A stretch of 64,000 nt of DNA from Pseudovibrio brasiliensis (GCF_018282095.1 NZ_CP074126.1:2800501-2864500), one strand, 5' to 3'; positions 26,780 through 36,419 are shown, numbered from the stretch's first letter. Program-made: numbers and translations. Notes: generated by a model from the letters alone, not told the origin.

Positions 26780-26943
26780 AATGTAAATCTTTCAAAGAAT
26801 GCAGGAAGGAACCGACAGCCTAATCAATTCCACGTAATGAGCAACCATTGAGCTCACCAGATCATCTGCAACTTTGGGAGATATACGCACAACTCGATGA
26901 GAATACGTCATGCAAGGCATTTTTTGTCGATTATAGTGGCAGC

Positions 26944-27405
26944 TTAAACTTCCTGGCTCGTTCCAGAAAGGAACTGTGAGACCACTTTTGCAAGCTGCTC
27001 AGGATAGATAATCTCTTCACTCTGATGAAGTTCATCCAACGCCCACCATTTGTAGGATTTGGTTATCTTACTCGTTGGATGGTCTAAACGATAACGCGCA
27101 ACCTCAAAACGCTGAGTGCGGACCAAATAATAACGTTCGTGAGCCTTAACCCATTCACCAGAGCCCATTTGAAACTGCGCTGATCTGCGAAACACATCCT
27201 TATCGAGCTCAACCTCAAGGCCTGTCTCCTCAAGCAGTTCCCTTTGCGCAGCCTGTTCAAAGGTTTCACCCGGATCAAGTGCACCGCCCGGTGTCGTCCA
27301 GTGAGTAGCTACTTTGGGATCTCTTCTCGTCCAATCATATCTAAACAAGAGGATACGATCAGCTTCATCAATTACGAAAAGGCGCGCAGCCGGGCGTTCT
27401 CTCAT
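26944..27405 (-). CDS. Nudix hydrolase
   Basis: A cytoplasmic hydrolase of nucleoside-diphosphate-linked compounds. The Nudix box is complete: [23 protein letters not shown] (about residues 44-66). The flanking strands ([28 protein letters not shown]) match the fold. The substrate is not predictable; an insert with arginines before the box ([13 protein letters not shown]) is typical of ADP-ribose or NADH-type members but not decisive. An ATG three codons upstream (27414) is equally possible. It follows thiL with a 49-base gap on the same strand. Confidence 0.88.
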   Translation of the reverse strand: MRERPAARLFVIDEADRILLFRYDWTRRDPKVATHWTTPGGALDPGETFEQAAQRELLEETGLEVELDKDVFRRSAQFQMGSGEWVKAHERYYLVRTQRFEVARYRLDHPTSKITKSYKWWALDELHQSEEIIYPEQLAKVVSQFLSGTSQEV

Positions 27406-27454
27406 GTTCAACACTCAAAGCAACTAAAGAACCAGAAAAGAGCAGAATTCCAAA

Positions 27455-28474
27455 TCAAAAATGCCGAAAACCCGCAGCACCATGCAGCGCATAGGCCTTA
27501 CCATTCAGGCTCAAAGAAATCATTTCCTCGGAAGCATCAGCAGCGGAAAGCACACCAATCTGAGCACAGCGTAATCCGGCTTTTTGCAAGGCCACTTCAA
27601 AAGCCGCGGCATTCTCAGGCATCACAGCAGCAAGGATCTCGTAGTCATCCCCGCCTGTTATAGCAGTCTCACGGAACGCAGCATCTTTTGCGATCATGGT
27701 GGAAGCAGCATCAGACAGCGGCACATTCTCAAGCCTGACAGCAGCCTGAACGTGCGACGTCCGGCACATGTGGCCTAGATCAGCAACCAAGCCATCAGAC
27801 ACATCCATCGCAGCAACAGCATAATCACGAAGCGCTTGAGCAGCACCAACACGAGGCTGAGGTAGCAAATAACGATTTAAGAGGAAATCACGCTGCTCAA
27901 CAGAGAGCTCAAGCTTATCTGCGAGTTCTTCATTAAGACGTAACTGCAAGCCAAGCGCAGCATCACCAATGGTGCCAGTCACATAAAGCAGTGCACCGGC
28001 AACGGCCTCATTACGGCGAACCACCTGCCCTTTTGGCACCTGACCAAACGCAGTGACGGAAAGCAGCGGGCCTTGCGGGCAGGAAATCGTATCTCCACCA
28101 AGCAGATCAATCTGAAACTGATCCTGAACCAGCTTCAGGCCGCGGCAGAACTCAGCAACCCATTCTTCGCCAATCTCTTTGGAAAGACCAAGACCCAGTA
28201 GATAGCCCTTGGGCTCTGCACCTTTTGCAGCCAGATCGGAAAGGTTCACACCAAGCGCTTTTTGCGCGACTTCAAAGGGAGGGTCATTTTCAAAAAAATG
28301 AACCCCTGCCATCAGCATGTCCTTGGTCACAACCAAATCACATCCGGTGTCAGGGGCAAAAACAGCAGCATCATCTTGCAGATGCACAGCGCCTGCGCTG
28401 GTGGCAAGCGGCGCAAAATAGCGCTCAATAAGCGAGAACTCTCCCGGTCTGGAACTGGCAGCTTTCTCGCTCAT
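27455..28474 (-). CDS. thiL: Thiamine-monophosphate kinase
   Basis: Phosphorylates thiamine phosphate to thiamine diphosphate, the active cofactor. The AIR-synthase-like fold is clear: EFSLIERYFAPL, LQDDAAVFAPDTGCDLVVTKDMLMAGVHF with the metal-binding DDAA and VTKDML, NLSDLAAKGAEPKGYL, and in the C-terminal half AMDVSDGLVADLGHM and TGGDDYEIL. The 339-residue length is normal. It starts 4 bases after the nusB stop, a typical nusB-thiL operon. Confidence 0.96.
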   Translation of the reverse strand: MSEKAASSRPGEFSLIERYFAPLATSAGAVHLQDDAAVFAPDTGCDLVVTKDMLMAGVHFFENDPPFEVAQKALGVNLSDLAAKGAEPKGYLLGLGLSKEIGEEWVAEFCRGLKLVQDQFQIDLLGGDTISCPQGPLLSVTAFGQVPKGQVVRRNEAVAGALLYVTGTIGDAALGLQLRLNEELADKLELSVEQRDFLLNRYLLPQPRVGAAQALRDYAVAAMDVSDGLVADLGHMCRTSHVQAAVRLENVPLSDAASTMIAKDAAFRETAITGGDDYEILAAVMPENAAAFEVALQKAGLRCAQIGVLSAADASEEMISLSLNGKAYALHGAAGFRHF

Positions 28475-28478
28475 GTAA

Positions 28479-28970
28479 TTAGTCTTCGAATTCGGACTGA
28501 CGCAGTTCGCGAGCCAGACGGTTCATGATACCGTTGACCAAACGTGCCTCATCACCTTCATAGAAGGATTTTGCAACATCAATATATTCATTGATGATCA
28601 CACGGGCCGGAACGTCTTTTTTACGCAAAAACTCAGCACAACCAACACGAAGGATCGCACGCAATGTGGTGTCGATGCGCTTCAGCGGCCAGTCTTCAGA
28701 AAGCGCTGTGTGAATGCGAGGGTCAATGCGCAGCTGATCTTCAAACACCGCCTGCACCAGATCACGGAACCATGCCGGGTCCGCATCACGGTACTGGTCG
28801 CCATCCACTTCCTGACCAAGCCGATAAGCTTCGTACTCGTTCAGCACATCATTCAACCGCGCACCAGTGATCTCCATCTGATACACAGCCTGAACAGCAG
28901 CCAGTCGAGCAACCCCGCGCTTATTTGCGGGTTTCACTTCGGCGTTTTTCTTGTTGTTTTCCGTTGTCAT
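28479..28970 (-). CDS. nusB: Transcription antitermination protein NusB
   Basis: An RNA-binding factor that with NusE supports antitermination at rRNA operons. A 163-residue protein with the all-helical NusB fold: [20 protein letters not shown], then [23 protein letters not shown] and the signature [36 protein letters not shown]. It lies between ribH (8-base gap) and thiL in the conserved riboflavin-nusB-thiL arrangement. Confidence 0.97.
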   Translation of the reverse strand: MTTENNKKNAEVKPANKRGVARLAAVQAVYQMEITGARLNDVLNEYEAYRLGQEVDGDQYRDADPAWFRDLVQAVFEDQLRIDPRIHTALSEDWPLKRIDTTLRAILRVGCAEFLRKKDVPARVIINEYIDVAKSFYEGDEARLVNGIMNRLARELRQSEFED

Positions 28971-28978
28971 TCTAAACC

Positions 28979-29428
28979 TTACACACCGAACCGGTCGCGC
29001 ACGTCAATCATAGCAAGACAAGCTTCAGCAGCACCGCCGCCCTTGTTCTTTTTAGAAACGCTTGCGCGTGCCCATGCCTGATCATCATTCTCAACTGTCT
29101 GGATACCGTTACCAACTGCAACGTTTGCATCCACAGAAAGATCCATGATCGCACGAGCCGACTCGTTAGAAACGATGTCGTAATGGGTTGTTTCACCGCG
29201 AATTACAACACCGAGCAATACAAAACCGTCATAATCTGCATCGCCATTTTCCATTGCGGTTAACGCCATGGAAAGCGCAGCAGGAATTTCGAGCACACCT
29301 GGCACAGCCAGTCGAGAGATTTTCGCTCCTTCACGCTCCAGCACATCTGAAGCACCTTCATAAAGGGCATCAGCCAGATCTTCGTAAAACCGTGCTTCAA
29401 TAACAAGAATGTGCGGAACGGCGCTCAT
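28979..29428 (-). CDS. ribH: 6,7-dimethyl-8-ribityllumazine synthase
   Basis: The penultimate step of riboflavin synthesis. The ATG at 29428 gives 149 residues and has AGGAG 7 bases upstream; the frame is open 8 codons further upstream. The active-site motifs are present: [22 protein letters not shown], and [19 protein letters not shown] with the catalytic histidine. No ribBA gene follows here; the 3,4-dihydroxybutanone phosphate and GTP cyclohydrolase steps must be encoded elsewhere. The 156-base gap to ribE could hold its own promoter. Confidence 0.97.
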   Translation of the reverse strand: MSAVPHILVIEARFYEDLADALYEGASDVLEREGAKISRLAVPGVLEIPAALSMALTAMENGDADYDGFVLLGVVIRGETTHYDIVSNESARAIMDLSVDANVAVGNGIQTVENDDQAWARASVSKKNKGGGAAEACLAMIDVRDRFGV

Positions 29429-29584
29429 TTTAATTCTCCTAATGCCAACCACTTCTTTTCACTAAACCAATCAGCAAAGGTGGTTAAGGCCACGGGTACG
29501 GACAGTACCCACGTATGTGCGCTCAGGAACCATGCCCCAAGCGAAATGTCCAGTTATTTCCTGCGGAATTTTTTGGCTATAAGG

Positions 29585-30208
29585 CTATTTTGCTATTTCT
29601 GCAAGACTTGGAAACTCTGCAAGACGCGCAACGTACCGTGCCATCATGTCCACTTCCAAGTTTATCTCATCCCCTTGCGCCCTGTCGGACCACGTGGTCA
29701 CTTCCAGAGTGTGTGGAATGAGGAACACGGAAAATGTGTTTCCTTCAGCCTCGTTCACCGTCAAAGAGGTGCCATCCAGCGCAACAGATCCCTTCTTCGG
29801 GATGAACCGTGCGAACTCAGGAGCACACTCAAATTTCAGGTAAACGCTCTCAGGGTGTTCGGTCCGCTCCACAATGGTGGCTTTGCCATCCACATGCCCC
29901 AGAACAAGGTGACCGCCCAGCTCCGCACCCATGGAAAGGGAACGTTCCAGATTAACCCGCTTGCCGACACTCCAGTCCTTCACAGTGGTCAGGGCCAGTG
30001 TCTCAGCAGCAGATTCAACGGTAAACCAGTTCTGCTCGCCGTCGCGACCTTTCGCAACAACAGTGTGGCAAACGCCGGAACAGGCGATGGACGCGCCAAT
30101 TTCAATCCCGTCAGGATCGTAAACAGTTCCAATTTTCGCTCTCTGACCTGCAGCAATCTGCTCCAGCTCAAGGATTGTTCCAACGTCACTAACGATGCCC
30201 GTAAACAC
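29585..30208 (-). CDS. ribE: Riboflavin synthase alpha chain
   Basis: Dismutates two molecules of ribityllumazine to riboflavin. The two homologous barrel domains are visible: FTGIVSDVGTILELE with GASIACSGVCHTVV in the first half, and GGHLVLGHVDGKATI with GSVALDGTSLTVNE in the second. The start is GTG directly after the ribD stop codon (TAGGTG), with AGAGAGG upstream inside ribD, so the two are translationally coupled. The 207-residue length is normal. Confidence 0.96.
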   Translation of the reverse strand: MFTGIVSDVGTILELEQIAAGQRAKIGTVYDPDGIEIGASIACSGVCHTVVAKGRDGEQNWFTVESAAETLALTTVKDWSVGKRVNLERSLSMGAELGGHLVLGHVDGKATIVERTEHPESVYLKFECAPEFARFIPKKGSVALDGTSLTVNEAEGNTFSVFLIPHTLEVTTWSDRAQGDEINLEVDMMARYVARLAEFPSLAEIAK

Positions 30209-31354
30209 CTAGAACCTCTCTTTTGGCGTATACCGCCACAACAGATCTTCACCCACATGGCGCAGCATCTGCTTGTTATAACCGTCTTGCAAACTCTCCA
30301 GACCTTCAAAACCGAATGGCAAAAGGCCGTCAGAACCAACCGTGCTGGTTCCCTGGAAAATCAAAAGCTCATCCACCAGATCCTGCTGAAGCAGGCCATG
30401 TGCCAGTTCAGCACCGCCCTCAACCATGATCTGGGAGAGACCATGCATGTAAAGCGCATCCAGTGCCTTATCAAGACATACCTTGCCATTTCTGAGGCAG
30501 TCATTGACGATAACTGTCACACCTTCCCGCTCAAGCGCGCTGACACGGTGATCCGGCGCATTATCGCCAATCACCACCCACAAAGAATTGCTCTCTGCGT
30601 TCTGCACAAGCTTGGAGGAAAGCGGAATACGCGCCTGACTGTCAAACACCACGGGCTGCGGAGAACGATGCGCCATGCCCGGCAAGCGAACAGACAGCTC
30701 TGGATCATCTTCCAGAACCGTACCGATGCCCACCACAATCGCATCCATCTGCGCGCGCATGGCATGCACCAGCTGACGTGATAACGGGCTGGAGATCGCC
30801 ACCTGCCCCGCACCACGCTTGCCGATATATCCATCTTTGGAAACAGCCATCTTAAGCTGCACAAACGGGCGTTCATTGAGGATACGGGAGATATGACCGC
30901 GCACAGCTTCCCGGCATTCCTTCTCAAGAACACCAATCAGCACTTCTACGCCGCCCTCTTCCAGAATCTTCTTGCCGCGGCCTGCCACTGCCGGATTTGG
31001 ATCCGCCGTGCCATAAACAACGCGGCTGACACCAGCAGCCACCAGCGCCCGCGCGCAAGGGCCAGTCCGCCCGTAATGCGCACACGGCTCAAGGGTTACA
31101 TACGCAGTCGCACCCTTGGCATGCTCGCCAGCGTCTTTGATGGCCAGCACTTCAGCGTGAGAACCACCTGGAGGCAGCGTTGCCCCCTGCCCCACGATGA
31201 CCGGACCATCACCAAAGTCTTTTGTCAGGATTGCACCAACCGGAGGATTGGGCCACGTGCGGCCCTTTGCGCGAATGCCATAGCTGAGTGCAGCCGCCAT
31301 AAAGCGTTCGTGCTCAGCTCGCTCCTTTGCATCTAATGCTTTGTGACCAGACAA
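30209..31354 (-). CDS. ribD: Bifunctional diaminohydroxyphosphoribosylaminopyrimidine deaminase / 5-amino-6-(5-phosphoribosylamino)uracil reductase
   Basis: Two consecutive steps of riboflavin synthesis in one 381-residue protein. The N-terminal deaminase has the zinc site: HAEVLAI followed by TLEPCAHYGRTGPCARAL. The C-terminal reductase begins FVQLKMAVSKDGYIGKR and contains DAIVVGIGTVLEDDP and IMVEGGAELAHGLL. The start is TTG, supported by GGGGGA 5 bases upstream; the next methionine lies 18 codons inside. It is separated from nrdR by a 151-base gap that carries a dispersed palindromic repeat. Confidence 0.96.
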   Translation of the reverse strand: MSGHKALDAKERAEHERFMAAALSYGIRAKGRTWPNPPVGAILTKDFGDGPVIVGQGATLPPGGSHAEVLAIKDAGEHAKGATAYVTLEPCAHYGRTGPCARALVAAGVSRVVYGTADPNPAVAGRGKKILEEGGVEVLIGVLEKECREAVRGHISRILNERPFVQLKMAVSKDGYIGKRGAGQVAISSPLSRQLVHAMRAQMDAIVVGIGTVLEDDPELSVRLPGMAHRSPQPVVFDSQARIPLSSKLVQNAESNSLWVVIGDNAPDHRVSALEREGVTVIVNDCLRNGKVCLDKALDALYMHGLSQIMVEGGAELAHGLLQQDLVDELLIFQGTSTVGSDGLLPFGFEGLESLQDGYNKQMLRHVGEDLLWRYTPKERF

Positions 31355-31378
31355 AGCTGTCCCCCTGCCAGCGCTAAA

Positions 31379-31423
31379 GCGTATCGCCGAAAAGTGTCTG
31401 CCGGTTTTCGGATAAAGATACGC
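31379..31423. repeat. Dispersed 45-bp palindromic repeat, copy 2
   Basis: GCGTATC-G-CCGAAAA-GTGTCTG-CCGGTTTTCGG-ATAAA-GATACGC. Both the outer arms (GCGTATC/GATACGC) and the inner arms (CCGAAAA/TTTTCGG) pair. It sits between nrdR and ribD. It is directly followed by CGAACTGCTTTA (31423-31434), which also occurs next to copy 4. Confidence 0.85.
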
Positions 31424-31505
31424 GAACTGCTTTAAAGCGTATTCCTCAAATGGATTTGACGTAACCCGAACAGAATATACGTCACAGACAACGAAAAGCC
31501 AGAGC

Positions 31506-31991
31506 TTAGGTCCGCGGTGGCATCATCAGCGGATCAACATCCGCATCGGAAAGCTCATCCAGCAGAGCCTCGAAATCCTTGGCTTCACGGAAATTCTTGT
31601 AAACAGAAGCGAACCGCACATAAGCCACATCGTCAAGGGTTTTCAGCCCTTCCATGACCAAATGACCAATATCTTCCGCCACAACATCACTCTCACCGGA
31701 ACTTTCCAGCTGGCGAACCAGTCCGCTCACCATGCGCTCGATGCGCTCAGGCTCCACCGGACGTTTGCGGGTTGCGATCAAAACAGAGCGCATCAGCTTT
31801 TCGCGATCAAACGGCACGCGACGCCCATTGCGCTTAATAACGGTCAGCTCGCGCAGCTGAACACGTTCAAAGGTGGTAAAACGACCACCACAAGTCTGGC
31901 AGACTCTGCGTCGACGGATAGCTGTATTATCCTCGGTTGGGCGTGAATCCTTCACCTGGGTGTCCTCACCCCCGCAATACGGACAACGCAT
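31506..31991 (-). CDS. nrdR: Transcriptional repressor NrdR
   Basis: A zinc-ribbon and ATP-cone repressor of ribonucleotide reductase genes. The zinc ribbon is complete ([11 protein letters not shown], then [15 protein letters not shown]). The ATP-cone follows ([23 protein letters not shown] to [14 protein letters not shown]). The 161-residue length is normal, and the tail ([13 protein letters not shown]) is specific to this lineage. In alphaproteobacteria nrdR regularly lies between glyA and ribD, as here; a terminator separates it from glyA. Confidence 0.97.
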   Translation of the reverse strand: MRCPYCGGEDTQVKDSRPTEDNTAIRRRRVCQTCGGRFTTFERVQLRELTVIKRNGRRVPFDREKLMRSVLIATRKRPVEPERIERMVSGLVRQLESSGESDVVAEDIGHLVMEGLKTLDDVAYVRFASVYKNFREAKDFEALLDELSDADVDPLMMPPRT

Positions 31992-32018
31992 CTCGCCTGC
32001 CTCCTTAACTAAACACTG

Positions 32019-32050
32019 AAGAACCGCCGAAGGGATCTCCGGCGGTTCTT
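32019..32050 (-). terminator. Terminator after glyA
   Basis: An 11-base perfect stem AAGAACCGCCG/CGGCGGTTCTT with a 10-base loop, 11 bases beyond the glyA stop and before nrdR on the same strand. The tail on the minus strand (CAGTGTTTAG) is only weakly T-rich, so read-through into nrdR is possible. Confidence 0.65.
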
Positions 32051-32060
32051 CTCGTTTAAA

Positions 32061-33374
32061 TTAGTTTTTGTAGATTGGGAACCGGGCAGTAAGGGCCAGT
32101 ACCTTCTCTTTGACCTGTGCTTCCACAGCTTCGTTGCCGTCAACGGAATTTGTCTTACGCAGACCTTCCAGAACCTCGGTAATCAGCTTACCGATTTCAC
32201 GGAACTCTTCCTTGCCGAAGCCGCGGGATGTACCAGCAGGCGTACCAAGGCGGATACCGGAAGTGATGGTAGGCTTCTGAGGATCAAGCGGAACACCGTT
32301 CTTGTTACAGGTGATGTTCGCACGGCCCAGAGAAATCTCTGCATTCTTACCGGTCAGGTTCATTGGACGCAGGTCAACCAGCATCAGGTGTGTGTCGGTA
32401 CCACCGGAAACGATGTCCAGACCACCTTCAACAAGGGTCTCAGCCAGAACCTGTGCGTTCTCAACAACGTCTTTTGCGTAGGTCTTGAACTCAGGACGCA
32501 GCGCTTCACCGAAGGCAACAGCCTTACCAGCGATCACGTGCATCAGAGGACCACCCTGTAGACCTGGGAAGATCGCGGAGTTGATTTTCTTCGCAATGTC
32601 AGCGTCGTTGGTCACAACCAGACCACCGCGAGGACCACGAAGGGTCTTGTGGGTGGTGGATGTTGCAACATGCGCATGCGGGAACGGGCTTGGGTGCTGA
32701 CCACCCGCAACCAGACCTGCAAAGTGCGCCATGTCGACCCACAGGTACGCGCCCACTTCGTCAGCGATTGCGCGGAATGCAGCAAAGTCGATCTCACGGG
32801 AGTATGCAGAACCGCCAGCGATGATGATCTTAGGCTGATGTTCTTTTGCAAGCTCGCGCACTTCGTCCATGTTGATGCGGCCAGTGTCGGTGTTCAGGCC
32901 GTACTGAACAGCGTTGAACCACTTACCGGACAGGTTAGGACGTGCACCGTGTGTCAGGTGACCACCCGCATCAAGGCTCATGCCGAGCAGAGTGTCGCCT
33001 GGTTTAGCCAGCGCAAGAAGAACAGACTGGTTAGCCTGGGAACCGGAGTTCGCCTGCACGTTTGCAAACTCACAGCCGAACAGTGTCTTCACACGATCGA
33101 TCGCAAGCTGCTCAACAATGTCGACATACTCACAACCACCGTAGTAACGGCGGCCAGGGTAACCTTCAGCGTATTTGTTGGTCAGAACGGAACCCTGTGC
33201 TTCCAGCACAGCGCGGGACACGATATTTTCCGAAGCGATGAGTTCAATCTCGTTCTGCTGACGAGAAAGCTCTTTATTGATTGCCTCGAGAAGCTCTGGG
33301 TCACCAGAAGCCAGGCTACCTGTAAAGAACTCTGGGTAGAGCGGCGTCGTAATTGGACTATCCGATACGGACAT
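32061..33374 (-). CDS. glyA: Serine hydroxymethyltransferase
   Basis: A PLP enzyme that interconverts serine and glycine and charges tetrahydrofolate with one-carbon units. The 437 residues include [19 protein letters not shown], the [13 protein letters not shown] loop, the [13 protein letters not shown] active-site stretch and the PLP lysine in [13 protein letters not shown]. The start ATG at 33374 has GAGGT upstream. It is the first gene of the leftward glyA-nrdR-rib cluster, but a stem-loop follows it. Confidence 0.98.
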   Translation of the reverse strand: MSVSDSPITTPLYPEFFTGSLASGDPELLEAINKELSRQQNEIELIASENIVSRAVLEAQGSVLTNKYAEGYPGRRYYGGCEYVDIVEQLAIDRVKTLFGCEFANVQANSGSQANQSVLLALAKPGDTLLGMSLDAGGHLTHGARPNLSGKWFNAVQYGLNTDTGRINMDEVRELAKEHQPKIIIAGGSAYSREIDFAAFRAIADEVGAYLWVDMAHFAGLVAGGQHPSPFPHAHVATSTTHKTLRGPRGGLVVTNDADIAKKINSAIFPGLQGGPLMHVIAGKAVAFGEALRPEFKTYAKDVVENAQVLAETLVEGGLDIVSGGTDTHLMLVDLRPMNLTGKNAEISLGRANITCNKNGVPLDPQKPTITSGIRLGTPAGTSRGFGKEEFREIGKLITEVLEGLRKTNSVDGNEAVEAQVKEKVLALTARFPIYKN

Positions 33375-33559
33375 AGGTGGACCTCATTACAAGGTTGGAG
33401 CAACAAACTGACGAAACGTCCCAATATCGTTTCGCATTCCGATCCCCGACAAGTTGTAGCTTCGGGTGCTTAGCCCATTAACATATAGGGGGTAATGAAC
33501 CAAGCTTTGTTCATAGGAATTGCGCAATAGTATTGCCGCCATCACCCAAAATTTATGAA

Positions 33560-33745
33560 TTACGCATCTTGAGGTTGTAATTTACGTTCCAGCTTACGGA
33601 GCGCCAGTTGCTTCAGATGCGATTCGCTCGCATGACGAGGCCCCACCACAAACACCTCAACACCGCTCTGAGCACAAATTGCAGACATGCGAACAGCATT
33701 CCCAACCAGTCGTGTTTCAAAATAGACCTGTCCCAGTTTAGACAT
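33560..33745 (-). CDS. Small conserved alphaproteobacterial protein (61 residues; DUF6898-like)
   Basis: The ATG at 33745, with AGGGG about 5 bases upstream, opens a 61-residue protein: GQVYFETRLVGNAVRMSAIC, then GVEVFVVGPRHASESHLKQLALRKLERKL. This beta-rich pattern with a final basic helix matches short uncharacterised proteins that I remember next to glyA in Rhizobiales as DUF6898 (number from memory, unchecked). The frame is open 41 codons upstream, but that part is cysteine-rich and unlike the family. No function known. A terminator for ldtP lies just upstream. Confidence 0.7.
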   Translation of the reverse strand: MSKLGQVYFETRLVGNAVRMSAICAQSGVEVFVVGPRHASESHLKQLALRKLERKLQPQDA

Positions 33746-33842
33746 TTGGCCCCTCGCCTCACTTCTCTCAGATTCGTAAATTGCCCAGTCAGTTTTAGCA
33801 GTTAGATGGCAACAGTGCAGGCACCCACACAGCCAATTCCCC

Positions 33843-33884
33843 AAAAGAAAAAGGCCACTCCGACACACGTCGGGAGCGACCCTT
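33843..33884 (-). terminator. Rho-independent terminator after ldtP
   Basis: Read on the minus strand: AAGGGTCGCTCCCGAC and GTCGGAGTGGCCTT pair around GTGT with small bulges, then TTTCTTTT follows. It starts 22 bases after the ldtP stop. Confidence 0.75.
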
Positions 33885-33906
33885 AACTCGAAACTGAGAA
33901 ACCTGC

Positions 33907-35253
33907 TTACTGAGCAGACGCTTGCGTCAGCGGATCAATACTTGCCGAGTACAGACCATCCTTGTCGTAGATATCATCACGGAAGTGGACCATGCCATCG
34001 CTCAGCGCCCATGCACTCACATAGGACAGGTGCAGCGGGATACGGCTCTTCATCTTCACATCCAGACGCTCACCGGAGTTGATGGTCGCATCCACGCGGG
34101 AGCGGTTCCACTCAGGTGTTGTTGAGCCCAGCAACCATGTCACCAGTTCACGCACGTTCTGCACGCGGACACAGCCGGAAGAATGGAAGCGATAGCCTTC
34201 ACCGAACAGAGACTGCTCTGGCGTGTCATGCAGGTAAACCTGATGCGTGTTGTTGAAGTTGATACGGATGCTGCCCATGGAGTTGCCTTCACCAGGCTCC
34301 TGCGTGAAGCGATACTGGGTCGCCTCATCCGTGTTCCAGTCGATCTCCTGCCACTGCTTCTCTTTTCCATACCAATCGAAGATATGGATGTTGTTCTTCG
34401 CCAGATACTGCGGGTCCTTCTGCATTTTCGGAATAAGGTCTTTCCGGATAATGCTGACAGGAACAGTCCAGTACGGGTTGAAGTTCACCTCATAGATCGC
34501 AGAGCTCAGGATCGGAGACTGCCGATCTTGCTTACCAACAACAGCAGTGTGACGGGATCGAACGCGGCCATTCTCAACAACCTCAATACGAGCCGCCGGA
34601 ATATTCACGTTCACATAGGTATCACTCACGTTTTCAGCCAGAGCAGACACACGCTCCAGATTGGTGCGCAGCTGCTGCAAACGCACCTCAACAGGCACGT
34701 TCATGGCAATCACAGTCGCGCGGCCCACAACACCATCCGGTGTCAGGCCATGGCGCAGCTGGAAACGGCGCACCGCTGAATCAACGTAGCTGTCAAAAAC
34801 TTCGGAAACACCAGCATGCTGCGCCATGTCGCCAGAAACAATCAGGCGCTGTCGCAGAGAAGCAATAGCCGGTGCGCGCATACCGATGCGCAGAACCTTT
34901 TTGGTAGAGACCTCAGGCCAGCCACCATTGAGTGCGATGCGCTCATAATCGAGAATCGCGTCAATCATGTACTGAGTGGTCTGCTTGGAAATAATCGGCG
35001 CGACAAAGTCGATCTGCTCCAGAGATGAAACACCCTCATCAAAGGTGTCTTCCCATTCTGTGCCCTGACCAACAATTGGCTGCTCGTTGGCGACTGGAGC
35101 TGGCTCGGTCACAGCTTGCTGGATGTTTCCACTGTAGGAAAGCAATCCAGGAACCTTAACCTGCGCCTGTGCGGACATCATACCTGCAGAAAGGCCCGTA
35201 CTCACAACAAGAGCAAGAGCAAGTTTGCTGCGGTTTAAAAGAGGTGCCAACAC
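33907..35253 (-). CDS. ldtP: L,D-transpeptidase (YcbB/LdtD type)
   Basis: Forms 3-3 peptidoglycan cross-links or links proteins to it in the periplasm. A 448-residue protein with an N-terminal signal peptide (LALALVVSTGLSAGMMSAQA, cleaved near residue 30). A peptidoglycan-binding domain lies at about 125-187 (SYVDSAVRRFQLRHGLTPDGVVGRAT). The YkuD catalytic domain is at about 212-370 with the motif HSSGCVRVQN (catalytic Cys361). The start is GTG with AGGAGA 8 bases upstream. The upstream gene on the same strand encodes an LdtR-like regulator, the pairing known from Liberibacter and Sinorhizobium, hence the symbol. Confidence 0.92.
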   Translation of the reverse strand: MLAPLLNRSKLALALVVSTGLSAGMMSAQAQVKVPGLLSYSGNIQQAVTEPAPVANEQPIVGQGTEWEDTFDEGVSSLEQIDFVAPIISKQTTQYMIDAILDYERIALNGGWPEVSTKKVLRIGMRAPAIASLRQRLIVSGDMAQHAGVSEVFDSYVDSAVRRFQLRHGLTPDGVVGRATVIAMNVPVEVRLQQLRTNLERVSALAENVSDTYVNVNIPAARIEVVENGRVRSRHTAVVGKQDRQSPILSSAIYEVNFNPYWTVPVSIIRKDLIPKMQKDPQYLAKNNIHIFDWYGKEKQWQEIDWNTDEATQYRFTQEPGEGNSMGSIRINFNNTHQVYLHDTPEQSLFGEGYRFHSSGCVRVQNVRELVTWLLGSTTPEWNRSRVDATINSGERLDVKMKSRIPLHLSYVSAWALSDGMVHFRDDIYDKDGLYSASIDPLTQASAQ

Positions 35254-35524
35254 GAAATAGTTCTCCTAGCAATCAGTCGTCCTGTAAGATTCCATGCGAA
35301 CTTGGTAAACAGAGACTTAACATGGCAAATCTACATGGCATTATCTGCGCAAACTCGCAAGACTTCCGCCAAAAATCGGGGAGGAACATCTGTTGGTGAA
35401 TTAGAGAAAGTGATCGGCTCCCTGAACAAATCAGAGTTGACAGTTTCTAAATTTCAAAAAACCAACAGTACTTTTTCAGCCCGAAAAGTGAGCAAGTGTC
35501 TTCCTCACTCAATGTGACCGTTTA

Positions 35525-35674
35525 ATGGCTAATTACCCTAAGTGGGAAAAAGGTGACTGCTGTGCAGGTGTTCGTTCCGACCTAGTGCAAGAAAGCAACA
35601 ATCAGGCCGACTTACTCACAGAAGGCTATCGCCAGGCTGGCCTGCCCTTCAGCCAGCTTGCGTTGAACAGATAG
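35525..35674 (+). CDS. Possible small protein of 49 residues
   Basis: An open frame in the 498-base gap between ldtP and ldtR, on the opposite strand. It begins MANYPKWEKGDCCAGVRSDL and ends AGLPFSQLALNR. Codon choice looks like that of the neighbours, and a T-tailed terminator (35694-35727) follows 19 bases after its stop on the same strand. Against it: no clear ribosome binding site and no family that I recognise. The remaining gap holds a direct repeat ACATGGCA (35320-35327 and 35333-35340) close to the ldtP promoter side, but nothing else that I can support. Confidence 0.3.
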   Translation: MANYPKWEKGDCCAGVRSDLVQESNNQADLLTEGYRQAGLPFSQLALNR

Positions 35675-35693
35675 ATTCATTCAGACAAACAAA

Positions 35694-35727
35694 AACACCG
35701 CTCCCGGTTTTGGAAGCGGTGTTTTTT
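35694..35727. terminator. Bidirectional rho-independent terminator after ldtR
   Basis: AACACCGCT and AGCGGTGTT arms with a run of T on the plus strand and TTTTTGTTTG on the minus strand. It ends the leftward ldtR gene and could also end a rightward transcript. Confidence 0.85.
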
Positions 35728-35751
35728 GAACTGTCAAAAACCACTCAGAAA

Positions 35752-36264
35752 TCAGAGACGGTAGAGGATTTGATCTGTCCAGAAGCGTTCCAGACGACGC
35801 AGGGACCGGTTTAGTTCCTCAAAGTTCTCGGTTGAGAGCTCACCAACCTGCTCAACAGAAAGAATATGACGACTGTAAAGGTCATCAACAATCTGAGCAA
35901 TTTCACGTCCCTTATCCGTCAGGCTCACACGTACGGAACGGCGATCCATCTGGGAACGTTCATGATTGATGTATCCGGTTTCAACGAGCTTCTTAAGGTT
36001 ATAAGAAACGTTAGAACCTAAATAATAACCGCGAGTACGAAGCTCGCCTGCAGTCAGCTCGGCGTCGCCAATGTTGAAAAGAAGCAGCGCCTGAACGCTG
36101 TTCACATCGGAACGACCCATCCGGTCAAACTCATCTTTGATGACGTCAAGAAGGCGACGATGCAAACGCTCAATGAGCGTAAGTGCCTCAAGGTACGCAG
36201 GCTTCAGCCCTACCGTTTCTTCTTCTTGCGCCACGACCTCAACGGCCCTGTTTGTATTGATCAT
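35752..36264 (-). CDS. ldtR: MarR-family regulator LdtR
   Basis: A winged-helix regulator of about 170 residues: LTLIERLHRRLLDVIKDEFDRMG, then LLLFNIGDAELTAGELRTRGYYLGSNVSYNLKKLVETGYI and the wing ERSQMDRRSVRVSLTDKG. This sequence pattern (YYLGSNVSYNLKKL) is what I know from LdtR of Rhizobiales, an activator of the L,D-transpeptidase gene ldtP and of osmotic-stress tolerance. ldtP lies just downstream on the same strand here, 498 bases away. I chose the ATG at 36264 with GAGG upstream; ATGs at 36285 and 36279 are in frame. Confidence 0.88.
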   Translation of the reverse strand: MINTNRAVEVVAQEEETVGLKPAYLEALTLIERLHRRLLDVIKDEFDRMGRSDVNSVQALLLFNIGDAELTAGELRTRGYYLGSNVSYNLKKLVETGYINHERSQMDRRSVRVSLTDKGREIAQIVDDLYSRHILSVEQVGELSTENFEELNRSLRRLERFWTDQILYRL

Positions 36265-36419
36265 CTGGTTGCGCCTCATGTCCATATTTTTCGTGCGTTC
36301 GTATTTTTATCAGCACTTGAAGCAAATTTACGCGACCGCTTCTAAGAACCGCTTAAGAGACACGATGAATTATTTCTTAATCACTAGCAAGCGTGTAGAC
36401 CTTTCCGTTAACCCTCTGT

